A stretch of 18,908 bases of DNA from Ochromonadaceae sp. CCMP2298 (Eukaryota; Sar; Synurophyceae; Ochromonadales; Ochromonadaceae): positions 1-18,908 of the forward strand of contig MU633949.1 in NCBI GenBank assembly GCA_026770595.1, read 5' to 3'. Of this stretch, positions 12,301-17,600 are shown piece by piece (the first letter of the stretch is position 1; the number at the start of each line of letters is the position of its first letter). A program made the translations under genes and the position numbers. The notes beneath the pieces are model-generated. The model had not been told where the DNA came from and searched no databases. It saw nothing but the letters and a program-made list of their open reading frames with translations.

Positions 12301-12574
12301 CACTCCGGTGGCCGGCTGCCTGGCGGACGCTAGACTGAAGGAGCTGATGCCTGCCCTGCCCGTGATCTACGTTAAGGCCGTGCAGGTACAGTCCAGCTGG
12401 GAGCCCTCGGCCGTGGGGTACCTGCGCCGACAGGCCGACATCTACGAGTGCCCCGTGTACCTCACGCCCTTCCGCGGCCACACCTATGTGTTCCTGGCCA
12501 CGCTGAAGACGGTGGACCCGTGCAACAAGTGGGTGCTGACAGGCACAGCCATCGTGATGCAAACTGATCTGTAG
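314..12574 (+). CDS. Axonemal outer-arm dynein heavy chain, kelch-containing (alpha-type)
   Basis: This is the motor subunit of an axonemal outer dynein arm; it hydrolyses ATP to slide doublet microtubules. The protein has 4086 residues. Six kelch repeats (about 15-345, several with the GG pair of the blade) are followed by an IPT/TIG-like fold (about 350-450) and a filamin-type Ig repeat (about 455-560). This order matches the Chlamydomonas outer-arm alpha chain (ODA11, about 4500 residues). Next come a helical tail and linker (about 570-1310). The AAA P-loops are GPAGTGKT at 1373-1380 (AAA1), GPPGAGKT at 1654-1661 (AAA2), GPSGTGKT at 1987-1994 (AAA3) and GVGGSGKQ at 2335-2342 (AAA4). Walker B of AAA1 is CFDEFNR at 1423-1429, and AAA3 has VDD at 2053-2055. 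The stalk coiled coils lie at about 2550-2675 and 2803-2885, flanking the microtubule-binding tip. AAA5, AAA6 and the C-terminal domain follow. The Gly-rich loop at 3768-3780 is typical of axonemal dyneins. The whole gene is one exon. The Met at nt 332 is an alternative start with a purine at -3 and G at +4. All motor motifs are intact, so a functional gene is likely. Confidence 0.96.
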   Translation: MQRPAEMVWSQPKCMGDPPSRRSGHSFCVVGDQVYLFGGNDLRRPPGPNGELFKLDMSSSEFYWTKVAGSGRQPEARSHHSMVLCGKKIILFGGFKSSSIRYNDIWILDTTNDEWSQPHIGVTEIKADGETAFKRNWPEVPSPRGAHSATLIGTQMYIFGGYGGSGFARRDFNDVTALDLETWEWRPIECTGEVPDARSGHQGVSVLEKIYVIGGWNSLVQFDNMYVLDTETSTWTKPQSQNPFGPPRWNFSAVSVFAVPHWKVFMFGGNSGDLNEGGNPQGEYRNDMVVLETGTNTWTRPTVLGNVPCERGETQMIYDPKGSRIVVFGGWANRWFGDLYVCKVADVVGPPYSITSVSPTMGPITGATKCTIQGVGFMSAGKQAMIRFACIKGFMEVSGDVTSDTTIVFDTPNFEKFGPINVEGRAGVGGKSLTNGSIDFNYFSVTSCETTLCFGPAVINKCVAKHPITMVIQARDVKGANRTCGMDEYVLTLGSVVQKKDKEVVTPMENVTFDILDQRDGTYVVTFTYPEEGTYQLSVDFLGTFLGKAGQVRGSPFRVQVLAEGDPLNNEMNGPLTMEYIRKQIKETKDYSNNALKSLKKTIPKEEVDALIKVKEVLQDVAEKKASIDLQSDSCRASLLYFKSKGGPMEKMIDQIDNATALWSDVLKQSPITQNSIVPLEKTWTGIIEEQIDQYSKEMTQKLKEFKTRTFWNEGLTPVEARKAMMEASKFAKKERAVLTTKANLCKTFDFPHLVKSATEVQVEMEEDLAECEKMWDVTESLQRFVTESKEILWAEMDMNEMDEGSKNQVKAVKTLHKCTRWSPAYKAADKLSKDFLNTIPLVSLLAAKCMRERHWEALMTVTGKNFTPPYANKELLMGGILDLNLHEFTADVEDICDQAVKELKIETTVAQLGERWVGIEWLSDPYKDTDVPLLKMAEEDFEALEADQLAVQGMLASRFVKQFVDEVQGWQKQLANVADVFVLIGEIQRTWSYLEPLFVGSEEVKRELPEDAKRFEGIDTNVKHELKTAWELKNVNQGCNQEGLIGRLENVLEQLDICKKSLSDFLDGRRRQFPRYYFTSEADLLDILSNGSAPEKVLKHTAKVYLSSKTLVLHKTERTPDDRPYAIGWVSGVGTENVSFEPRVALDGKVEIYQQTILDSMKQTLFNTLCRSLVRYRAMDRTEWLMHKKPEPNPNEDSSDPAQIILLSLAIFYVEEVETAFRAFGSNPDAMRDYSQMQVGQLKELIRLTQSKLNKSDRTRVMVCITMDAHSRDIVIGMIRDNVQEVSAFQWQSQLKHKWRVSPPSASFKNRDPHLRGEGGERAEIAIADATMPYDYEYLGNGPRLVITPLTDRIYVTATQALNLKMGCAPAGPAGTGKTESTKDLASALAKCCYVFNCSPEMDYLGLGNIFKGLASSGSWGCFDEFNRLIPEVLSVCTVQFKSVCDGVKAESARIVIESDEISLDPTCGAYITMNPGYLGRSELPEGLKALFRPITVMVPDLVLICENMLMAEGFTQAKVLASKFYGLYSLLRDLLSKQMHYDWGLRAVKSVLVVAGSFKRMEPDLLEEALLMRALRDFNIPKIVREDEVVFFGLLGDLFPGIDPPRKVNPELEELVALACEKTGNHPDDLFRLKVVQLEELLDIRHCVFIMGPPGAGKTQCWKTLAEARTLRGDKTKCVDINPKSVKTEELYGFISMATREWKDGLLSKIMRDLGEIPDEKPKWIILDGDLDANWIESMNSVMDDNKMLTLASNERIPLKAHMSLIFEIRDLRFATPATVSRAGILYISTDDGTQWQSLIQSWVRKVEASEAVKEKLQACFTSYVKPTLRWMITTVTPVVSLQDMNFVQTLLYMLDGTLTAQIKESELADAVEKAFVFAMIWSMGSALTVTDDGTDNRKLFSDWWRTEWRTVKMPTQYTIFDYWYDPTSNSFELWSKSPFLSADMMDYNSSTPMASVTVPTPETCSVTFWMKILVDMRRPVMLAGPSGTGKTQIVNGMLAGFDPAEMLSTNINFNFYTTSAVLQNTMAIPLVKKTGTNYGPPGQAKLVYFVDDINLPEVDPYDTQSAIALLRQHLEYEHQYDLAKLTVKNIGSTQLVACMNPTAGSFEINPRLQRWFATFAIGLPETMSLHTIYLTFLTGHLKKFDEEVQSVARDLVRGAVSLHREVMNNFRKTAQNFHYEFNIRHISNVFQGLLVSLPAQFHSPEKFVHLWLHESERVYGDRLVSYEDLTKYNTIVQAQHKKVFPSYNVARFYSTENSDPLIFCHFAENIQDKVYDMTKSMVKLNHVLEDALREYNETNATMDLVLFDDAMKHIARIVRVVMNEGGHALLVGVGGSGKQSLSRLAAFICGFKVVQIVISSTYGINDLKEDLKMMYNKAGLKEEGVMFLLTDSQITNERFLVFLNDLLASGNVPDLFTPDEVDTIVNAVANKVKALGMVPEKGNCWDFFITEIRKNLHVVLAFSPVGDAFRTRARKFPAIVNCTVIDWFQPWPYEALFSVGKRFMKEVDLGTDAVRDVVESFLPYSFTKVNDMAVKFKQAERRHVYTTPKSFLELLKLYSTLLKSKRSDSDDAIERLSKGLEKLRETADAVTQIEADLKISLEEADQKRTVAEGIAEVVSKEKAIVEVETAKAQVQAKEVAVIQSDVREKQRTTENDLSKAEPMVEAAMAALNTLDKKDLGEAKTMAKPPAGVDDVFAATMILLAGIHPNVVIQKNGKVKDKSWEASKKQLLGSIPEYIEFLKGIKTAVDDGSAPKLNFSEVKALTNLEHFTPEIIMGKNKAAAGLCSFVVNIVLYYDVVVTVEPKRKALAEANEQLETANATLKVVMEQVAELESKLAKLTAELNAANAEKQDAMDTVEKGQKKLDLAQRLTTALASENVRWAENIVMMEADKTLLTGDVLLASAFISYVGPFTKVFRDKLMSQIFTPFLKEKLQVAVGEGVDIPMSLAPDPLKILTSPAAVASWGADGLPADQVSVENGTIVCSSARWPLIIDPQLQGIKWLRQKESGPERNLQVVRLGQSDLLRKLESALENGHTILIENIGESIDAVLNPVVQRASIKRGKKSYIKLGDTEVEFHPDFRLYLHTKLSNPHYPPEIQAEATLINFTVTALGLEDQLLALVVRKERLDLALLSEDLVKQQNDFTIKIKDLEDNILYKLAVAQGDITDDVDLIEGLEEAKRIANDISVKQVMAATTQSTIKTTSEKYRSVANRSSLLFFLMNDLPKMHTYYMYSLFAFTQVFYRGIDYVPNVLLDAPAEDEAAEAAALLAGPREATDAELVTRCVVLINSITETVFNYVRRGLFEMDKLTVATILTLRIAINDESLQPEEVEYLVEGKISGDPGNMGPLQEWLPTSIWPRIKALEGLKRYTGLGDSMQSDSDEWQKWFDSEMPEAARLPGDYQKILSDFDRLILLRAMRPDRVTTALRSYISDIMGEVYVFQKPFDMAATYAETSNQTPTFFVLFAGVDPTPWVEGLGKEMNITLENGRFKNISMGQGQEKPAEAVVETFAKNGGWVMLQNCHLMQSWVPRLERLLEVVQENAHEDFRCFISAEPPPVSSWKNMPESLMQGSVKVANEAPADIKSNITRGWANFTHERIEGCTKKTEFKACLFSLCWFHSIVLGRRRFGQQGWSRKYSFNTGDLTICANVLQAYLEANPVIPWDDLRYIFGEIMYGGHITDAWDRRTCNSYLSVLVNEQLFNLLELGPGFKSPDPTTLDYDGYLNYVDTQLPADSPNMFGLHPNAEIGYLTNWTAAIFDTILSLGGGSDGGGGGSSSVIKDSMEYFMKTLPDPYQMIDINDLAAPLLGQEAGPFVVVALQECQRMNVLINEIKRSLIELDKGMKGQLNMSQPMEDLITAFGLNQWPGRNPYAQCKWESKAWPSQKNLVSQFADMMLRIEQLTTWSAELITPFSVWLPGLFNPTSYLTAVMQVTARRTGLPLDQMTTETHISTFLKHDLIDYYPVDGAFVHGLYIEGARWPTGEDAGEPELITGTPVAGCLADARLKELMPALPVIYVKAVQVQSSWEPSAVGYLRRQADIYECPVYLTPFRGHTYVFLATLKTVDPCNKWVLTGTAIVMQTDL

Positions 12575-12672
12575 AGAGACTAAGAATCCTTCCAACTATT
12601 ATCATTCGCGTTAAAAAAAACATAAAAAAACACCATCTACATAGTTTTCACAGTTCATACCCTTTCCCGTGA
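12575..12672. other. Short convergent intergenic region
   Basis: Only 98 nt separate the TAG of the dynein gene (+) from the TAG of the REV1-like gene (-). The + strand carries two A runs (near 12613-12620 and 12625-12631). I see no clear AATAAA hexamer on either strand. The two 3' UTRs must be very short or overlap each other. Confidence 0.7.
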
Positions 12673-14183
12673 CTAATTTACATCATTGAAACCGCAGCCC
12701 TGGGCGCACCGCGTCTGTTCGTCGAGGTAGTTACACACGTCGAGGGCCAGCTCCTGGGCGACCTCACTCCGCGCATGTCCACTAGCATCTGTTGTGCAGC
12801 ATTTCACAGCTGCAGCCAGCCACTGCACCTAATAATGTAAAAAGAGGCAGAAAGTAGTGTATAACAGTCAAGGCCACAGGAAAAGCACAGCAACGCATCT
12901 CGACCAACCTGCTGGTACTGGCTGGCATGGATGAGCCACAACCCGTAGTCGCAGAGCACTTGTCGCACGGCATGCACGCTGCAGGGCTGGTCTGCCTCAG
13001 CCTCTACAACCTCTACAGCCGGGTCTGATGCGAAGGCCCCTGCGACAATGAGCTCTCGCACGTAATGCAGCATGTTCCGGTGCACTGCATAGCTCCCGCA
13101 GCGCTGCCCCTGATGGAAGTGCACGGTGTTGACCACCTCCTCCACACTCTCCCTGCGCCACCGCTGCACTGCAGAGTTCGCCGCCGCGTCAGTGCCACTG
13201 TCCACTACCTTGCTGACCGCAGTGCTTTTGCTGCTACTGCTGCTCCCATTGTTCACTGTGTTGGAGTTAGTGTTGCTATTGTTGCTGCTCCTCTGCTCCG
13301 GATCATTGCTGCCGGAGTGCTTGCTGTACCTACTCAGCAGCATCTCCTTGTTCAGAGCAGCGAACTGATCAAGCAGCTCAGGACGCATCTCTTCAGGCAC
13401 GCTGCCCACGAAATCCTCCTGTGAAGCTGTAAGCTCTACTTCGAAGCCTAGCTCATTCGACAACAGCTGCACTGCTCCTCCACGCTGCTCCCTCGAGCTT
13501 CCTATCCCTGCGGTCATCGCGCTTTCCACAGGAAGCGCAAGATGGGCAGAGGGACCTGCGTCCGCTTTTGAAAAGCCTCTACTAGCTGACGCAGGACCAC
13601 TACTCGTGCTGCTACTGCTGGATGCTTCGATATCGTGGATGCTCGGTGCATTGCTGCTGCCCTCTGCCTGCGCACTGCTGCCCATGAGCTTCCGGATGTC
13701 CGCCCCGTGCGTCCAGCCCAGGCCCGCAGGAGCGAAGAAGTTTTCGTCCAGGCGCTGCTCCTGCTTAATGGACTCCAGCAGCCATGCAACGGTAACGTTG
13801 TGGACCTTTTGCGTCGCGTTCAGCTTGATCTTCGCATACTGGGACTTTAGCTGCGCGTCGGTGAAGTAGTCGCATACGAAGTGCGAGATCTTCACAGCCC
13901 TGTACGCGAGGCATTCCCCACCGTGGATCCGAATGAGACGACGCAACTCATCTACCGGAGGGTCGGTGATCCCATTGACGAACAGGATGCAGCCTTGGAA
14001 TATGTTCGAAGATATCTCCGTCGCGGCCAGCTGCTGATCTCGCCGCAGTTTCATTACCTTGTGGGCCATGTAGATACTTGCATTCCCACCATGATGCGAA
14101 CCCACTCCCAGCACCTGTCCCCGGTCGTCTGCATCGTAGTCAGCTGCGCTAGCCTCCGTTATTTTTGCCACGAGACGCTTCAT
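12673..14183 (-). CDS. REV1-like scaffold: BRCT + candidate UBM + CTD, no polymerase domain
   Basis: I assemble two exons, 14183..12909 and 12828..12673, giving 476 residues. The N-terminus has the YMAHKVMKLRRDQ segment (38-50) that precedes the BRCT domain in REV1. The BRCT domain spans about 59-150 and shows the REV1 signature FVNGITDPPVDELRRL (68-83), the Gly pair at 88-89 and W134. A Ser-rich linker follows. EDFVGSVPEEMRPELLDQF (256-274) resembles a REV1 ubiquitin-binding motif, with V-P in place of the usual L-P pair. An Asn/Ser-rich tract (301-320) leads to a helical region at about 338-476 that I read as a divergent REV1 C-terminal domain, the docking site for other translesion polymerases. 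In REV1 a Y-family deoxycytidyl transferase core lies between BRCT and UBMs. Here that interval is about 100 low-complexity residues with no catalytic motifs. Expected role: a scaffold in translesion synthesis, without nucleotidyl transfer. The BRCT call is firm; UBM and CTD calls rest on pattern recognition by eye. Confidence 0.82.
12829..12908 (-). other. Intron of the REV1-like gene (80 nt, phase 0)
   Basis: On the minus strand CAG|GTTGGT is the donor and a pyrimidine-rich stretch ending ATTATTAG is the acceptor. Removing it joins codon 425 (Gln) to Val-Gln-Trp and extends the protein through 51 more residues to TAG at 12675-12673. The added segment continues the helical pattern expected for a REV1 C-terminal domain. 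Reading through instead gives 34 unrelated residues and a stop near 12804. Confidence 0.78.
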
Positions 14184-14214
14184 CGTGGAGCGCTCGCCCT
14201 CACAACGCGTTACA

Positions 14215-14246
14215 CAGTAGCACCCCTAAACAGTAGCACCCTACAT
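14215..14246. repeat. Tandem 16-nt repeat, two copies
   Basis: CAGTAGCACCCCTAAA (14215-14230) is followed directly by CAGTAGCACCCTACAT (14231-14246). The first 11 bases match exactly and the rest partly. The pair begins about 30 nt upstream of the ATG of the REV1-like gene, so it lies in that gene's 5' UTR or core promoter. Confidence 0.6.
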
Positions 14247-14397
14247 CTCCACACCGACCAAGATACCGATCGTTGTGGCAGATCGGAGGGAGGACTGCTC
14301 GCTCACCCTCTCTTTCTCATTCTGGCTTGGTTCACTTTGAACTTTCGAGGCTTTCAAAACCGCACCAAAACAGGGGAACTTGGGAAGAAGCGGACGC

Positions 14398-14425
14398 GGG
14401 GCAAAACCTGTGGGGCAAAACCTGT
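14398..14425. repeat. Perfect tandem 14-nt repeat, two copies
   Basis: GGGGCAAAACCTGT occurs twice without spacing (14398-14411 and 14412-14425). It sits near the middle of the divergent spacer, roughly 200 nt from each start codon. A duplicated protein-binding site is possible, as is simple slippage. I recognise no known factor motif in it. Confidence 0.7.
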
Positions 14426-14626
14426 CAGGCAACCACTGGCCGCTGCGAGCTCTCGCTCTCTCTCCGGAGTTGTGCACTGCTGGAGCTATCTCTGGCCGCA
14501 GCTGTCGAACGTGCTCAGAATCGCATTGAGCTCAACCCTGGCCTATTGCCTCGCCTTCCAAGCGCAGCTGGTGGTGTACGGTGCACATCTTGCAGCGACC
14601 AAAGGACGCGCTGCCTGGTGCAGGCC

Positions 14627-17600
14627 ATGTCGAACCTGTACTTCCCCTACCGAGCCATTGGCTACGTCACCGATGGCAACCCCTTCTCTGTTAACCGCCT
14701 GGGCGAGGAGATCTTCATCACTACCTCTATAGGCAGCAGTTTCCAGGTCTACCGGCTGAACAAACTGGTGGCGTGCCTCGTGTCGCAGAAGGCGCCCAGC
14801 TGCATCAGCGCAGTGCAGGTACGAGTACGAGGAAGGCCCTCGCTTGCCCATGATTATGTGCCGCGAAGTCTTACCCATTTCCTTCTATACCACCTCTTTA
14901 TTGCAGACGAGTGGGCACGAGACCTACGCTGCCGTGGGCACCTCCATCGTGGTGTACGACCGCGCGCGCCCCGTCCGCACGTACAGCGCGCACGAGGACC
15001 CGATCGTGGGCCTGCTGTCAGTGGGCACCACGCTCATCTCCTACGACACAGGCAACCACATTAAGATCCACGACACGAAGGAGCGCGCGCTGGTAGGAGA
15101 GATCACGCTGTTGGAGAACACGCAGTCTGGGGTGGGCGCGGGCGGTGGGCGCATCAGTGCCCTGGTGCACCCCGCCACGTACGTGAACAAGTTCGTGATC
15201 GGCTTCTCCAACGGGCAGCTGGAGTTGTGGAACTTCAACACCAGGAAGCTGTTGTACACCTTCAAGTCGCACAGGGCGCACCTCTCTGCAGACGGCTCAG
15301 GCGCCTCGTACGGCAGCGACTCGGACGACGAGCGCACACCTGTCTCCTCCAGTGCGGGCTCCAGGGATGCCTCGGCAGGCAGCCGGGCCAACGCGCAGGC
15401 GGTCACGTGTCTAGAGCAGTCTCCTGCATGTGATGTGGTCGGGGTGGGTTTCAGCAGCGGCAAGATCCTGCTGCTGCACCTGAAGCTGGACCAGGTACTC
15501 TTCTCCTTCTCGCAGAAGCTGGCGGGTGGCGTGGGTGGGGGAGTCGCTGTCACATCGCTCTCGTTCCGCACAGATGCGGGTGCCGAGAAGAGTCCCTTTC
15601 TCGCTTCCTCCACTGCGGACGGCCGCATCCACGTGTGGAATCTGGGCAGTAGGCGACCCGGTGCGGGCAGGAGCGACGAAGACGGCAAGGAGACCAGCAA
15701 CCGCCTGGAGCGCAAGTTGCAGAGCAGCATCGAGGACGCGCACAGAGGCCCTATCAGTCGTGTGGCGTTCATCCCCGGAGAGCCGATACTGGTCAGCGCG
15801 GGGGCGGAGGACAACAGCCTCAAAGTGTGGATATTCGACGCGCCCGACGGCTCGGCGAGACTGTTGCGCAGCAGAGAGGCGCACCGCGGCCCCCCCACGC
15901 GACTCAGGTGAGCAGCACCGCTGATGCTGTGCGCTGCCGAAATATTCGCTAACTTTATTCGATTTCCCGCCATCCTCTGCTTCTTCCCCAATCCTTCTCT
16001 CGACAGGTACTATGGGGGCACGACGCACGTGTCGATGAGAGACAACGCGGACGGCATGAGCTGCGAGCTAGTGTCCGCAGGCAGCGACGGCACCTTGCGT
16101 CTCTTCAACACCGCTATCGAGGCGCAGAACACGGAGATGAGCCAGAAGCCCATCCTGAAGAAACTGGGCCTGTCTCGAAGGGGCGAGAGGCTCCCGGACT
16201 GTATCGACTTTGACTTCTGTGAGACCAGGCAGAGGGACTGGGGCAACATGGTGAGCATCCACAAGGACCACCCAGACGCCTATGTGTGGAAGTACAAGGA
16301 CCGGGTGGTGACGGACATGGTGCTCAAGCAGCCCGGCTGGAAAAGAAACGAACGCAAGTTCTATGCTGACCGCCGCACGCACGCCACCGCCGTGGCGCTC
16401 TCTCCCTGCGGCAACTACTGCGTGGTGGGCACGCGCGGAGGGCCCCTGTACCAGTACAACCTTCAGTCAGGCATACAGCGCGGGGCGTTTCCGCGCAGCG
16501 CCAGCGCCGAGGTTGACCAGAAGGCTCTGCAGAAGAAGCTGCGCACTCCGGGCAACATCTACCACGACATGAAGGTCCTCCGCAGCGAGGAGCAGATGGA
16601 GCCCACAGTCCCCTCTCTCACCTCTGCCGCGGTCGTCGCGCAGGGCAGCACAGGGGGTCACACGCTGGAGGTGTCTGGGATATTCGTGGACATGATGGGC
16701 CTGACCATGATTTCTTGTGGGTACGACGGCCTCCTCTGCTTCTGGAACTTCTACTCGCACGAGCTGGAGAACTGCGTCGACCTGCAGGTGCCGATAGTGC
16801 GCATGGAGGGAATGCGAGATGCCAACTTTGTGGCTGTGGCTGGCCAGGATAGAGTCATAAGCGTGTACGACATTGGCACGCGCACGCTAGCGAGGCGCTT
16901 CTTGGGCGGCCACAGCCGAGAGATCACAGACCTGGCCTTCACGCCAGACGGCCGCAGGCTGCTGAGCTCTGCCCTGGACAGCACGCTGCGGGTGTGGGAC
17001 CTGCCCACTGGGCGCTGCCTGAGCTGGCTGCTGTTCGATTCCCCTGTGCAGTCCATGACTGTGTCGCTATCGGGGGAGTACCTCTGCGTGGCGCAGGCGG
17101 ACAGGGAGGGCATCAACGTGTACATAGACAGGTCGCTGTACGAGACGGTGCACTTCTGGCGAGAACCCGTGGCGCCCACTGCCGTAGCGGCCAGTGTCGT
17201 GCGCGTGGATCTGGGGGAGCAGGAGGCAGAGGGCGCAGACGGTTCTGCGGTGGATGATATCTCTATGGAGGCGATCACCCCCTCGCAGGCCCAGGTGGCG
17301 GACGAGGCAGCCGCAGTGGAGCAGACGACGCAAAGGGGCCCGGCAGGCACGATAACGCTGTCCGCCATCCCCCGCGCCTACTGGACGACGCTCTTCAACC
17401 TCGAGGCGATCAAGCAGCGCAACCAGCCGGTGGCTGCCCCCACGGCTCCTGTGCAAGCGCCCTTCTTCCTCCCCTCTCTTGTGCGAGAGGGCGGTTCTAC
17501 CCCTTCCTTCCCCACGCCAGCTGAGTACTCGAAACTGACGCAAGATTTGTCCGCGGCGGTGCAGGGCTCAGCAACTATTGCTGGCAGCAAGAGATCTGGC

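Larger units (their letters stand above)
14184..14626. promoter_or_regulatory. Divergent intergenic region, probable shared promoter
   Basis: These 443 nt lie between the ATG of the REV1-like gene (-) and the chosen ATG of UTP21 (+). The stretch must hold both 5' UTRs and the promoters. I see no convincing TATA box. Two exact or near-exact tandem repeats lie within it (14215-14246 and 14398-14425). The frame of UTP21 stays open upstream to an ATG at 14273, so part of the region could in principle be coding, but it resembles no part of Utp21. Confidence 0.55.

Noticed and set aside
13224-13283. Trinucleotide-rich tract in the REV1-like gene as a microsatellite or separate element
   Set aside because: It is an imperfect in-frame Asn/Ser linker and fits the low-complexity region between domains.
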